DNA of 64,000 bases from Paenibacillus rigui (GTDB lineage: Bacteria; Bacillota; Bacilli; Paenibacillales; NBRC-103111). The stretch covers positions 1 through 64,000 of the forward strand of contig NZ_NMQW01000030.1 in the NCBI RefSeq assembly GCF_002234615.1, given 5' to 3'. Shown one piece after another: positions 24,651-33,573 of this stretch. The position numbers were made by a program, and so were the translations under genes. The notes beneath the pieces are model-generated. The model saw nothing but the letters and a program-made list of their open reading frames with translations, was not told the origin of the DNA and did no database searches. Each line of letters opens with the position of its first letter. The first letter of the stretch is position 1.

Positions 24651-24676
24651 TATCGTCTATTTTTGACTATCGCTCA

Positions 24677-25627
24677 TCAAACATCGAATTCCACCGGCCA
24701 CACGATGGGCCCCGGAAGAATCGTGCCTGCGGCCACACCGGTGCAATAATCGTTCAGCGCCGGATCCTCCGGCTTCAACACATGCAGCATCATTTCCGGA
24801 CCTGTCTTAAACTCGGCTGCATAAGGGAGCTTAAACTCGTTAAATCCAGACGATTCCAGCGGAAGGGGCAGGAATAGATCACGTTTCCCATCAGGCGCCA
24901 GCCTGCTTTTCAAATAGCTGCATAATACGCTCAGCGCTTCTCCATTCTCGGCCAGCAGACTGATCGGCTTATTTGCAGTGAACCGATCATACCTCATGTA
25001 ACCGGCCAACCGGCCCTCTATCATCACCGCCGTGGTTTGAATCCCTCTGCCCCGGCTTATCCAATCCAGCAGCGACTCCCCCGGCTGCACAGCAAAACCG
25101 GCCTCTTTGAACCAATAGCTCCACATGCTGCGAAGTGCAGGAATATCGGAAGGCTCCACTCTCCGTTCGTTCACTGTGCGACGAAGCTCGGGCACATCCT
25201 CCCACGCAATACGGATATGATGCAGCCCCCATAAGCCCGGCTCATATCCGAACCTGGGGTAATACGACGGGTGACCGATCAGAAGAGACAGCCCATACCC
25301 TTTTGCCTTCACTCGTGCATGTCCTTCTTCTATAAGCCGTGAACCTACTCCCAGCTTCTGATATTCCGGCAATACGGCAATCGGAGCCAGAATCACCCCT
25401 TGGACCCGGGCCCCACCTGCATAAAACGTGTAAGGTGTAAAACTCACATGTCCAATCATCTTGCCGTCTGCTTCGGCAACCAAGGACAGCTCCCGATCGA
25501 ATGCTTCCCGATGGCGCAAAATACCCATTAAAGCCGATTCACCCGCTCCCATCCCATAGGTGAAAGCCTCCGCGTGTACCAGAGCAATAGCGTGCATATC
25601 CTTACTTTCCTCGGATCGAATGTTCAA
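24677..25627 (-). CDS. GNAT-family N-acetyltransferase
   Basis: The 316-residue protein has an N-terminal GNAT domain with the acetyl-CoA loop region (IAVLPEYQKLGVGSRLIEEG) followed by LLIGHPSYYPRFGYEPG, as in YhbS-like acetyltransferases. A second half of about 170 residues is probably a degenerate GNAT/SCP2-like unit. I choose a TTG start at 25627 because GGAGG lies eight bases ahead; the more upstream TTG at 25648 has no such site. The substrate is unknown. It converges with the CotH operon terminator. Confidence 0.82.
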   Translation of the reverse strand: MNIRSEESKDMHAIALVHAEAFTYGMGAGESALMGILRHREAFDRELSLVAEADGKMIGHVSFTPYTFYAGGARVQGVILAPIAVLPEYQKLGVGSRLIEEGHARVKAKGYGLSLLIGHPSYYPRFGYEPGLWGLHHIRIAWEDVPELRRTVNERRVEPSDIPALRSMWSYWFKEAGFAVQPGESLLDWISRGRGIQTTAVMIEGRLAGYMRYDRFTANKPISLLAENGEALSVLCSYLKSRLAPDGKRDLFLPLPLESSGFNEFKLPYAAEFKTGPEMMLHVLKPEDPALNDYCTGVAAGTILPGPIVWPVEFDV

Positions 25628-25648
25628 AGCTTGTAACCTCCATTTCAA

Positions 25649-26002
25649 TTGCCAATAAATACGGCTGCATAGCTCTTTTTCCGTTCTCTGTAAAGCACAG
25701 CAATGAATCCTTCATGGAATGCAGGGTCCTTACATATACTGCTATCATATCAAACCCGATCCGTGCCGATTCGAGGAAAAATTGCTTTAACCAAACTTTC
25801 CGGGCAGCGACGTAAATTTTTCTTAACCGCGATGATTCAACAACATGCCAACGGGTAAATGATAATGAGAAAACCTCTATCGAAACCTTGCGAAGATGAG
25901 CGACCGCGTTCAGCGGTTGGTTTTATCGCCAATAAGAATTTTGTTTTCCGACTCATCGGAAACTTATAAATTCAACCATTTCCATTCAAGGAGCGATGCT
26001 GA
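25649..26002 (+). other. 354-bp intergenic leader ahead of a small secreted protein
   Basis: No gene is visible here. A possible -10 (TGATAAT near 25858) is followed by about 140 bases of leader containing a small GACCGC/GCGGTT hairpin with TTTTA behind it (25901-25925). A second possible promoter, TTGTTT-18-TATAAA, lies at about 25940-25972, close to the gene. I could not match the leader to a known riboswitch. Confidence 0.35.
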
Positions 26003-26314
26003 ATGAATCTGTTCAAAACGAGGCTTTGCACACTTACACTGCTTTCCGCCTTCCTGCTGCCGGCTGCCGCAAGCGCCGCTGCGTCAACCGACTCGACAAC
26101 GAGCACAACGACTACGACAACCTCAACTTCAACAGTCGCAGCTCCCCAAGCCGCGTCCCCTATCGTCCAGACCGATGTGAACGGAGTTCTGGTCCCTGGC
26201 CTCTATCTGATCAATAGTGATTCCCGGGTCGCCTTTATTCCCGGAGGGGTAGGGTTGGTGGTCGTCAATAAAGGTACGGCACTGCCTCTCGGCGCTTACT
26301 ATGTCAACAAGTAA
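26003..26314 (+). CDS. Small secreted protein of unknown function (103 aa)
   Basis: The 103-residue protein has a clear signal peptide with cleavage likely after AAASA (about residue 26). A Ser/Thr-rich spacer of ~25 residues follows, then a short hydrophobic beta-rich domain (PIVQTDVNGVLVPGLYLINS to the end). The mature protein would be small and extracellular with a glycosylation-prone stalk. The start at 26003 has AAGGAG eleven bases away. I do not recognise the family. It stands alone between a long leader and a strong terminator. Confidence 0.75.
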   Translation: MNLFKTRLCTLTLLSAFLLPAAASAAASTDSTTSTTTTTTSTSTVAAPQAASPIVQTDVNGVLVPGLYLINSDSRVAFIPGGVGLVVVNKGTALPLGAYYVNK

Positions 26315-26351
26315 GACGGTTTCACCGGCCTAACTAAGAGCCAATATTAAA

Positions 26352-26395
26352 AAAACGGCCCTGACCGTCTCGATCGAGACAGCAGGGCTATTTTT
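26352..26395. terminator. Bidirectional terminator
   Basis: A long stem (26358-26388, GCCCTG...CAGGGC around a GTCTCGATCGAGAC palindrome) is flanked by A and T tracts on both sides. It serves the convergent secreted-protein and acetyltransferase genes. Confidence 0.88.
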
Positions 26396-26405
26396 ATCCA
26401 AAGGA

Positions 26406-26858
26406 TTATAAATCTTGGGCAAGCCGCACCATATCCAGGCACGGAATCCCATTCTCCACAATGGGCTCGTCATAGTGTCTAACGAAAAAATCTTTATCGA
26501 TCCCGACCATCCGAAAACCGCATTTCTGATACAGCGCCAGCTGGGCCACGCTTGAATTCCCCGTTCCGATCTCCATGGTCTTATAGCCCTGCCGTCGGCC
26601 CTCGGCTATCGCATGCTGGACCAGCTGTTTGCCGAGCCCTTTTCCCTGATGCCCCTCACTCACTGCAATATTGACCAGCTCCACCGTATCCGGTCTCGTA
26701 GGCAATAAGACGTAAACGGCCACCAGGGTACTGTCGTATTCGCCTATATAGCACTGCCCCCGCTTCAAATATTGCTCAACCAAAGCTTGTGAGGGATCCG
26801 CTGACAACAGCAAATCCATGGGGGCCGTTTCATTCCAGTTCAACTGGCGTACTTTCAT
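26406..26858 (-). CDS. GNAT-family N-acetyltransferase (YvbK-like)
   Basis: The 150-residue protein has a complete single GNAT domain: ELVNIAVSEGHQGKGLGKQL contains the Q/R-x-x-G-x-G/A acetyl-CoA motif, and SVAQLALYQKCGFRMVGID is the C-terminal part of the fold. The start MKVRQLNW at 26858 has GAGGAGGA six bases away. The ribosome-binding site overlaps the end of the upstream DinB gene, so the two are probably co-translated. The substrate is unknown. Confidence 0.88.
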   Translation of the reverse strand: MKVRQLNWNETAPMDLLLSADPSQALVEQYLKRGQCYIGEYDSTLVAVYVLLPTRPDTVELVNIAVSEGHQGKGLGKQLVQHAIAEGRRQGYKTMEIGTGNSSVAQLALYQKCGFRMVGIDKDFFVRHYDEPIVENGIPCLDMVRLAQDL

Positions 26859-26874
26859 TATGTCCTCCTCCTGT

Positions 26875-27390
26875 TTATTGCGCTGCGTGCTCCCCCTGAT
26901 ACCAGAACAAGGCATACTCCGTCATGACAGAGGCGTGACCCATTTGCCGCAGCATGGCTGTAATGTTGCCGCGGTGGTACGTCCCGTGATTTACAATCTG
27001 AAGCAGCAGCTCCGACAAACGGGTATCCCGGACGCCGGCATAAGGATTATCGATCACCATCGTCTTGTCAAGGTCGTCCTGCTCGCTTAAAAACGCTTTG
27101 AATCTCTCGGCCAGCTGACGATACAAGCATTCCAGCTGCTCCAGGCTTTGGCTCTCCACCTCTTCGGTTAATGCCCTGGAATCACTCATCGCCTCCGTCA
27201 TGCTTTTGCCGGTTGCAATATCGAACCAGCTAAGATCGGTAAGATAAATGTGGGCCATCCCCTTCGCAATCGTGGGAAATACGCTCCGCACCTGCTGCTC
27301 ATACACCTCCCGTGGAAGCTCCTTTAACCGGTTCATCAGCGTTTGATTCGCCCATACGTGGTAATAGTACATTTCTACGGCCTGGTTCAT
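26875..27390 (-). CDS. DinB-family protein
   Basis: The 171-residue four-helix-bundle protein has the DinB metal-site pattern: a His in KGMAHIYLTDLSWF (about residue 47) and the pair in NHGTYHRGNITAMLRQ. Family members are probable metal-dependent enzymes, including thiol S-transferases; this one's reaction is unknown. The start at 27390 has GAAGGAGA. The downstream acetyltransferase begins within 20 bp, indicating an operon. Confidence 0.88.
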   Translation of the reverse strand: MNQAVEMYYYHVWANQTLMNRLKELPREVYEQQVRSVFPTIAKGMAHIYLTDLSWFDIATGKSMTEAMSDSRALTEEVESQSLEQLECLYRQLAERFKAFLSEQDDLDKTMVIDNPYAGVRDTRLSELLLQIVNHGTYHRGNITAMLRQMGHASVMTEYALFWYQGEHAAQ

Positions 27391-27467
27391 GGCTTATTCT
27401 CCTTCGGTTCCCCATTGGGTTTTAACATCATTATATGGGGAGAACCATGACAGCAGACTGTCATACT

Positions 27468-28382
27468 TCAGTAGCGCTTTAGCATTTTTTCAAGCTTAGC
27501 CTTGAAGGCCTCGCGCAGCTCCAGCGGCTCTACAATTTCCAGACCTTCGCCGAAGCTCAGCAAAATCGCTACCAGCCATTCGGACTCGACCGGTTTATAG
27601 ACTTTTAGCGTCAAGGTGAGCGAGCCGTCTTCATTGAAGCATTTGTCCGCATCGTAAAAATGGTCCATGGCCCTCGCCAAGGATGCCGCCGAACAATGCA
27701 GCACGACGTCGGTCCGCTGCCTCTCTTCTCTGCCCTCGTAGGACCTCTCCTTGCATTCCTGCTCCTTCTCGGCATGCGGCTGAAACGTCTCCGCTGTCGT
27801 TACCAAATCGACCATGCGCGAAATACGGAACTCGCGGTAGTCTTGCCGTGTCCTGCAAAACCCGTACACATACCAGACGCTGTTTTTATACATGAGACGA
27901 ATGGGCTCGAGCTTGCGGCTCGTCTTTTCATTCTTTAGGTTAACGTAATCGAAACGGATGACGCACCGCTCCGAAATGGCCGACCGCACCAAACGAAGAG
28001 GCTCATTGAAAATCTGCCGGTTGCCGATATCCATCGTCAGGCTTTGCCGGTTCGGCCCCGATTGGATCGTCTGCAGCCGGTGGATCGTGTCCAAGGCGCG
28101 TTCGTCGTCGAAGACGGTGGACATGCTGTGAAGTATGGTAATCAGCGAGCCGACATCATAAGAGCCTAGCAGACTTTTGTCCATCTTATACTGCTCCATA
28201 ATCCCGTACCCGCCGTTTACTCCTTGATACGAGACGACAGGAATGCCTGCAGCGCATATCGCATCGATATCCCGGTATATCGTCCGCTGCGATACATTAT
28301 ATTTTTCCGCCAAGGCGGAGGCCGATAAAATTTCGTTATTTAACAGCATATAAATCATCGAAATGAGACGTTCCAGCTTCAT
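27468..28382 (-). CDS. HTH/WYL-domain transcriptional regulator (YafY-like)
   Basis: The 304-residue protein begins MKLERLISMIYMLLNNEILS with a DeoR-like winged helix (ASALAEKYNVSQRTIYRDID). A WYL domain (about 140-210, with RKLEPIRLMYKNSVWYVYGF and EFRISRMVDL) and a C-terminal WCX extension follow. WYL domains sense small ligands or nucleic acids. The start at 28382 is chosen for the family N-terminus, though the ribosome-binding site (GGGGGA) is modest. It lies upstream of the DinB/GNAT pair in the same orientation and might control it. Confidence 0.88.
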   Translation of the reverse strand: MKLERLISMIYMLLNNEILSASALAEKYNVSQRTIYRDIDAICAAGIPVVSYQGVNGGYGIMEQYKMDKSLLGSYDVGSLITILHSMSTVFDDERALDTIHRLQTIQSGPNRQSLTMDIGNRQIFNEPLRLVRSAISERCVIRFDYVNLKNEKTSRKLEPIRLMYKNSVWYVYGFCRTRQDYREFRISRMVDLVTTAETFQPHAEKEQECKERSYEGREERQRTDVVLHCSAASLARAMDHFYDADKCFNEDGSLTLTLKVYKPVESEWLVAILLSFGEGLEIVEPLELREAFKAKLEKMLKRY

Positions 28383-28537
28383 GGAAATCCCCCAATCCAA
28401 AATGGACGCCCCCGCTGTTTCCAGCCGGAACATCCACATTATACCATTTATTGTCAGGCTGTGCCCGAAATTGCATCAGCCGCAAGCCGTCACTCCATAC
28501 CCGTCCGTCCGGGTGAATAAGTCCCCGTTCCGCACAT

Positions 28538-28861
28538 TTAATCTCTCGGTCGCGGCCCGGGTCCCACGCCCATCTCGTGGACGGTCAGCAGAGGCTGGAC
28601 GGCGATATCCTCTTTTACCCGCAGCTGACAGGATAAGCGAATGTGCCCGTCGGTGGCCACGCCCTTGGTTTGCAGCGTTCTCAGCTCCAGAGGACTCATC
28701 GGCTCGACGCTGCCGCCCAGCACCTCGACGCGGCATGTCCCGCATTGGGCATGGCCCCCGCACATATGCATGATATCAATTCCGTGGTCCTCCAGGACCA
28801 GCACCAGCTTCTTGCCTTCCTCACCGTTTAGTTCTTTGTCTCCAACAACAATAGTAGGCAT
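28538..28861 (-). CDS. 2Fe-2S ferredoxin (plant/adrenodoxin fold)
   Basis: The 107-residue protein has the cluster-binding cysteines CGGHAQCGTC followed by a distant Cys in IRLSCQL, the C-x5-C-x2-C...C pattern of [2Fe-2S] ferredoxins. It carries electrons to an unknown partner. The start at 28861 has GGAGGGG. No reductase or oxygenase partner is next to it. Confidence 0.92.
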   Translation of the reverse strand: MPTIVVGDKELNGEEGKKLVLVLEDHGIDIMHMCGGHAQCGTCRVEVLGGSVEPMSPLELRTLQTKGVATDGHIRLSCQLRVKEDIAVQPLLTVHEMGVGPGPRPRD

Positions 28862-28970
28862 ACTACCCCTCCATCCAAATATTTTATGGATAATGATTCA
28901 AGTTTTGATGTAATGATGATACCATGAAAAACAGAGTCAGGATCTATCCCTTAGAAGGAGTATTGAGAAT

Positions 28971-30059
28971 ATGATAGAAAAAAAAGTCACATGGCTGGAG
29001 CTTTTTTATGATTTGCTCTTTGTCGCAGCGGTGTCCAAAGCAAGCCATGTCCTGCTGCACGTCGAGCACGGCACGCTTTCTTTGGAATATGTAACGAAAT
29101 TCGTATTGATTTTTGTTCCGATCTGGTGGGCCTGGGTGGGCCAAACCCTTTTTGTAAACCGTTATGGTCAAGATATTTTATCCCACCGTATATTTCTGAT
29201 TCTTCAGTTGTTTTTCGTACTCATTATGACGGCCAGCCTGTCGGTTGATTTTGATTCGTACTACGTGCCGTTCCTCGTCGGATATTTAGGTCTGAGAGGG
29301 ATGACCGCCTTGCAGTATTTAGCCGTTCATAAGAATGAAGCCGATCACAAGCAGATGACCGCCCGTTATTTGGGGACACGCTTCTGGATCGGTTTAACGG
29401 TTTCCGCCCTCTCCTTATGCTTCGACTCGTGGATTCGGTATGCCGTATTGTATGCCGGCATTGCTATTGACATTGTGCTCCCGCTCATCAGTCGAAGGGT
29501 GTTGGTGAAAACCCCGATCCATACGCACCATCTATTGGAACGCTTTTCCTTGTTTGCGCTCATTCTTCTGGGGGAATCGGTTATCAGCATCCTGACCGTA
29601 CTGCAGTCCAGCTCCTGGACCTGGCAGTCTCTTTTGTTCGCTGCAATCACGTTCGTTCTGATCATCGCCGTCTGGTGGCAATATTTCGATAATCTCGAGA
29701 AGAAAGTCGACAAGTCGGTGCAGACCGCCGGGCAAACGATCATCTACGGCCATTTGTTCATCTTTTTGTCGATGTGTATGCTTGCCGCTTCCATCCAGTT
29801 ATTATTTTTGGAGCAATTGGAATATGGAGTTATGGTAAGCTTTGTTTTTGCAACGATTCTGCTTTACTTTTTGTCCACCTCCTTTGTATTCAATCGGTAC
29901 AAGCGGAAGCATCACAAGCTGAAGCCATCTCATTTTACGCTGCTTCTAGGCATCATCGGGTGCTTCTTCGTGCTCGATCTGCTGGTCCCTGTGCCTAATT
30001 ATTTCATCATCGGGGAAGTGATGGCGTTCTTCATCGCCTATGCGCGGGTAACGGCCTAG
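28971..30059 (+). CDS. Low temperature requirement protein A (LtrA) family membrane protein
   Basis: The 362-residue protein has about ten membrane helices. The family signature WLELFYDLLFVAAVSK lies near the start, and HHLLERFSLFALILLGESVI lies near the middle. The family was named from a cold-sensitive Listeria mutant; its molecular activity is unknown. The start at 28971 has AAGGAG 12 bases away. It is divergent from the ferredoxin gene (109 bp). Confidence 0.9.
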   Translation: MIEKKVTWLELFYDLLFVAAVSKASHVLLHVEHGTLSLEYVTKFVLIFVPIWWAWVGQTLFVNRYGQDILSHRIFLILQLFFVLIMTASLSVDFDSYYVPFLVGYLGLRGMTALQYLAVHKNEADHKQMTARYLGTRFWIGLTVSALSLCFDSWIRYAVLYAGIAIDIVLPLISRRVLVKTPIHTHHLLERFSLFALILLGESVISILTVLQSSSWTWQSLLFAAITFVLIIAVWWQYFDNLEKKVDKSVQTAGQTIIYGHLFIFLSMCMLAASIQLLFLEQLEYGVMVSFVFATILLYFLSTSFVFNRYKRKHHKLKPSHFTLLLGIIGCFFVLDLLVPVPNYFIIGEVMAFFIAYARVTA

Positions 30060-30144
30060 CCCAAGGCGGTTTCTGGCTCCTTTCTCGATGCCATAATGAA
30101 CAGCTGCCTCATGAACAAAATTTGACTGCCTGCAGCAGCAGGAA

Positions 30145-30182
30145 AGCAAATAAGGCCTGCCGCGCGGCAGGCCTTATTTGCT
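30145..30182. terminator. Bidirectional hairpin terminator
   Basis: An 18-bp perfect inverted repeat (AGCAAATAAGGCCTGCCG and its complement) with a two-base loop lies between convergent genes. The A/T-rich outer arms may replace separate T-tracts. Confidence 0.8.
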
Positions 30183-30190
30183 ATATCCAT

Positions 30191-31111
30191 TCACGCTTCC
30201 AGCTTGACCGCCCGTTTTCTGCGGCTCCACCGCTTTTCCAAGTAATACGTGACAATGACGAAGACGGACATGATCCCGAAATAGGTTGCCAATACCTGGA
30301 ACGCATTGGCACTGCGGCCTCTCGCCCCGCCCTCGGGACCTCTTTGCATGCCCTCAGCACCTCTTACAGCCCGGCCGCCTTCCTCTCCGCCGGCACGAGA
30401 AGGTTGCCCTTGGGTTCCTTGGGAAGATGGGGACGCTTGCGTTCCTTGAGTTCCCTGTGCAGCTTGCGTTCCCTGCCGCTGCCCTTCTGCAGCAAATGGA
30501 GGCCGTCCTCCTTCCCCACCCATTTGGATCGTGCCCGAGCCCAGCAGGTTCGCGGTCGAGGCTACCCTTTGCCCAAAGCTGGTTGCATTCATCTCATACG
30601 CTCCGAACAGCAGCAGAAGGACCGCCGCCAGCTTGGCCGCATAGCCGCCCCATGCTTTGGTTTTGGCAAAAGGCACGATCCGGCTGCACACGCTGATCAC
30701 CCATTTCCAGTGAAGACCGATGTGTATCCCCACCGTAATCAGCGTCATGAAGGACAACGAAATATGGGCTATCTTAAACCACATTTGGTCCCCGATATGC
30801 ATCGAAGGAAACAAAATTTTGGAAATAAATACGCCGCTCACCATAATCGTCGTCATCGAAATCAGCAGCAGCACGTTCAATGCGTAGCCGAATCTCGTTA
30901 TGGCCGGCAGCTTGCGGTCAAACAGCTGCAAGGTGACATTTTTCACCCAACGCCAGTTCAGCAAAATATGCGTGAGGAAGGCGCCTCCGATAATGGTTCC
31001 CGCAATTTCGTGAAAGGTAAGCCCGCCGAGCACCTGCTTGTTAAACAGCAGCGCAAACGTGATACCCATCAGAAGGTCCAGTGTCAACTTGACATAATTC
31101 AGCTTTTTCAT
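30191..31111 (-). CDS. DUF4405 cytochrome-like membrane protein with a Gly/Gln-rich loop
   Basis: The 306-residue protein has four main membrane helices with paired histidines (GGLTFHEIAGTI, GAFLTHILLNWRWV, FKIAHISLSFMTL, VGIHIGLHWKWV), the pattern of a four-helix heme protein. A further helix (~158-172), a ~70-residue insertion rich in Gly, Gln, Thr and Arg (about 193-262) and a final helix follow. DUF4405 is described as a flavinylation-associated cytochrome in extracytosolic electron-transfer systems, but no FMN-binding or ApbE gene lies nearby. It is divergent from the OmpR-type regulator, which may control it. Confidence 0.8.
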   Translation of the reverse strand: MKKLNYVKLTLDLLMGITFALLFNKQVLGGLTFHEIAGTIIGGAFLTHILLNWRWVKNVTLQLFDRKLPAITRFGYALNVLLLISMTTIMVSGVFISKILFPSMHIGDQMWFKIAHISLSFMTLITVGIHIGLHWKWVISVCSRIVPFAKTKAWGGYAAKLAAVLLLLFGAYEMNATSFGQRVASTANLLGSGTIQMGGEGGRPPFAAEGQRQGTQAAQGTQGTQASPSSQGTQGQPSRAGGEEGGRAVRGAEGMQRGPEGGARGRSANAFQVLATYFGIMSVFVIVTYYLEKRWSRRKRAVKLEA

Positions 31112-31290
31112 ATGCTACCTCCACCTGTCTGTATCTCTATGCCCGTAAGTATAGCGCAGCAATGTCACAGTTTTTTTACAGCTTTCTCAACGTTTTTTGT
31201 CCAAAAAAATGCCCTGCATCGGCTTGCTTTTGAAGCATCGCTTACGTTATGTTAAGGCTACAGATGAACTCCATTGGAACAGGTGATGAC

Positions 31291-31983
31291 ATGGTACAGC
31301 TATTGATTGCCGACGACGATACACGAATGAGGAAGCTGCTGAAGGACTTTTTGAGCCGGCAGGAATACACGGTGCACGAGGCGTCCGACGGGAATGAGGC
31401 CCTCCAGCTATTCCAAAAAATAAAGCCGCTGGACCTTATTATTCTGGACATCATGATGCCCGGAATGGATGGCTGGGAGGTATGCCGCAAAATTAGACAG
31501 CAGTCCGATGTCCCCATTCTGATGCTGACCGCCAAGGAGGAGGAATATGACCAGCTGTTCGGCTTTCAGCTGGGTGCCGACGATTACGTGACCAAGCCGT
31601 TCAGCCCGTCGATCCTCGTCGCACGAGTGGCCTCGCTGCTAAAGCGAAGACAGCCCAAGGCCCCCTCGGAGACTCCAGCCCAGGAATGGGCGAAGCATGG
31701 GCTTCAGGTGAAGTTTTCCGCCGGAAAGGTGTGGGTCGATCAGCAAGTTGCCGATTTAAGTCCCAAGGAGTACGATCTCCTGGTCTATTTCATCCATAAT
31801 GAAGGTTTACTGCTATCGAGGGAACAACTGCTTGAAAATGTGTGGGGCTACGACTATTTCGGGGACGTCCGTACGGTCGATACGCATATAAACAGGCTGC
31901 GCCTGAAAATTTCACCCTATGATTGCTTTATTCACACGATCCGGGGCAAAGGCTACCGATTCGAGGGCTCTTATGAGGAATAA
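31291..31983 (+). CDS. OmpR-family response regulator
   Basis: The 230-residue protein has a receiver domain (LLIADDDTRM, phospho-acceptor Asp 53 in ILDIMMPGMDGW, Lys in DYVTKPFSP). A winged-helix effector domain follows (LSPKEYDLLVYFIHNEGLLL, then YFGDVRTVDTHINRLRLKI). The start at 31291 has AGGTGAT ahead; an in-frame upstream ATG lacks a better site. Its 3' end overlaps the kinase start by 11 bp. It is divergent from the DUF4405 gene (179 bp). Confidence 0.94.
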   Translation: MVQLLIADDDTRMRKLLKDFLSRQEYTVHEASDGNEALQLFQKIKPLDLIILDIMMPGMDGWEVCRKIRQQSDVPILMLTAKEEEYDQLFGFQLGADDYVTKPFSPSILVARVASLLKRRQPKAPSETPAQEWAKHGLQVKFSAGKVWVDQQVADLSPKEYDLLVYFIHNEGLLLSREQLLENVWGYDYFGDVRTVDTHINRLRLKISPYDCFIHTIRGKGYRFEGSYEE

Positions 31984-33439
31984 GCCGATCCGCGTTCAAT
32001 TTTTGCTGGTGTTTCTTTCGTTTCTCGTGCTGCTGATCGGTTTTATATTTATCGTCAATGCATTTTTCCTGAAGCCTTTCTACGTATGGACCAAAACCGA
32101 GCAGCTCAAGTCGGTAAGCCGGAAGTTCGACAATGTGCCGATCGACTCCCAGAATCAGGATTTCCGCAGCCTGATGGAGGTGACGCTGTATGAGGATCAG
32201 GCGAGTATGGATATATTCAGTGCGGAGGGGCGCATCAAATACTCCACGCGCAATCCGCGTGAGCTCCACCCGATTGATTTCAAATCGCTGTTCAGCAGGA
32301 CGGAATGGGAGCGAATGCAGCAGGGCGAGATGATCGTACAGGAGAAAAACGACTTCCGGCGCAACCAGGAATTTTTGACGGTGTACCGGGCTCTGCCGAA
32401 TGGCGAATATTTAGCCCTTAGCTCCGCTGTAGCGGCTATCCAGCAAAGTGTAACGATTCTTAATGAATTTCTGCTGCTGGTGCTTGTCCTCTTCCTCGTA
32501 TTGGCGTGGATCTGGGCGACCCGCTTCGCCAATTATTTTTCCCGGCCCATTGTGACCTTGCAGCAGATGACGAACCGGATGACCCAATTCGATTTCAGCC
32601 AGCATTGGATGGAGCCGAGACGCGACGAGCTGGGCAACCTTGGTAACAACATGAATAAGCTGATGTCCATCATCGGTCAATTCATCGAGGAGCTGAAGGG
32701 AAAAAATGAGCTGCTCGAGTCCGAGCTGGAGCGCAAGAACAGCATGGAGCGCATGCGGAAGCAGTTCGTATCCAACGTCTCGCATGAGTTAAAAACGCCG
32801 ATTGCCCTGATTCAAGGGTATGCTGAGGGCCTGCGCCAAAATGTGAATGAGGACCCGGCAAGCCGCAACGAGTATTGCGATGTCATTATCGATGAAGCAA
32901 GGAAAATGAACGAGCTGGTCCGCGAGCTGCTCCTGCTGTCCCAGCTGGAATTGGGCCGCTCCGTACTGAAGCCCGAAGCCTTCCACATCGAGAGCGCGAT
33001 CCAGACCGCCGTCAGCCGCTTGCAAGGCTTGTACGCCGAGCGCGGCATTCAGTTCGAGCTGGCCTTCCAGGAGCACGAGGGAGACGTCATCGGAGATGCC
33101 GGCAAAATAAACCAGGTGCTGAACAACTATCTCAGCAACGCAGTCTTTTTCCTCAACGAGCATAAACGGATTCGAATCGAAACCCGAATCACCGGGAACC
33201 GGCTGCGCGTCTCGGTGTTTAATACCGGGCCTCATATTCCCGAGGAAGAGATGGAGCTGATCTGGACCAGCTTCTACAAGGTGGACAAAGCCCGCACGCG
33301 CGGTGAAGGCGGAACCGGCCTCGGCTTATCCATCGTCCAGCGTATCATGGACCTGCATGAGATGGGCTATGGAGCAGCTAATGCGGATGGCGGCGTGACG
33401 TTCTGGTTCGAGCTGCCTTTGGCTGGAGAAGAGAGTTAA
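31973..33439 (+). CDS. Sensor histidine kinase partner of the OmpR regulator
   Basis: The 488-residue protein has a membrane helix (about 9-31), an extracytoplasmic sensor domain of ~120 residues, a second helix (~160-182), HAMP, HisKA with SNVSHELKTPIAL (His near 272) and HATPase_c with NQVLNNYLSNAV and GTGLGLSIVQRI. The usual D-x-G-x-G box reads FNTGPHIPEE, a variant common in one group of these kinases. The start at 31973 has GAGGG just ahead and overlaps the regulator gene, indicating coupled translation. The signal is unknown. Confidence 0.93.
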   Translation: MRNKPIRVQFLLVFLSFLVLLIGFIFIVNAFFLKPFYVWTKTEQLKSVSRKFDNVPIDSQNQDFRSLMEVTLYEDQASMDIFSAEGRIKYSTRNPRELHPIDFKSLFSRTEWERMQQGEMIVQEKNDFRRNQEFLTVYRALPNGEYLALSSAVAAIQQSVTILNEFLLLVLVLFLVLAWIWATRFANYFSRPIVTLQQMTNRMTQFDFSQHWMEPRRDELGNLGNNMNKLMSIIGQFIEELKGKNELLESELERKNSMERMRKQFVSNVSHELKTPIALIQGYAEGLRQNVNEDPASRNEYCDVIIDEARKMNELVRELLLLSQLELGRSVLKPEAFHIESAIQTAVSRLQGLYAERGIQFELAFQEHEGDVIGDAGKINQVLNNYLSNAVFFLNEHKRIRIETRITGNRLRVSVFNTGPHIPEEEMELIWTSFYKVDKARTRGEGGTGLGLSIVQRIMDLHEMGYGAANADGGVTFWFELPLAGEES

Positions 33440-33446
33440 CGGGGAA

Positions 33447-33493
33447 TAAAAAAAGCCCGCTGAACCCGATCTAACGATCGAGCGCAGCGGGCT
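33447..33493 (-). terminator. Terminator, second of two behind the 2,885-residue protein gene
   Basis: An AGCCCGCT/AGCGGGCT stem (33454-33493 with an internal GATC-rich arm) is followed on the minus strand by TTTTTTTATTCC. It also lies 14 bp behind the convergent kinase gene. Confidence 0.85.
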
Positions 33494-33526
33494 GTTGCCG
33501 TTGTGATGAAATTACCCAATCGAACG

Positions 33527-33558
33527 AAAGCCCATGAGCTTGCTGGCTCATGGGCTTT
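33527..33558 (-). terminator. Terminator, first of two behind the 2,885-residue protein gene
   Basis: A 13-bp perfect stem (33527-33539 with 33546-33558) lies 16 bp past the stop, followed on the minus strand by CGTTCGATT. Without a strong T-tract it may act mainly as an mRNA-protecting hairpin. Confidence 0.6.
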
Positions 33559-33573
33559 GAAGTTCAAGCTTGA

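Noticed and set aside
25855-25875. A GATAATGAGAA-like sequence considered as a Fur box.
   Set aside because: Only one half-site resembles the consensus; the second half does not match.
25830-25930. The leader of the small secreted protein considered as a c-di-GMP riboswitch.
   Set aside because: A GATAATG/AAACC resemblance at the start is not followed by the conserved GGGACGCAAAGCC core.
30122-31255. A 377-codon plus-strand frame opposite the DUF4405 gene.
   Set aside because: It starts in a terminator hairpin, ends in the regulator's promoter region and is antisense to a clear membrane protein.
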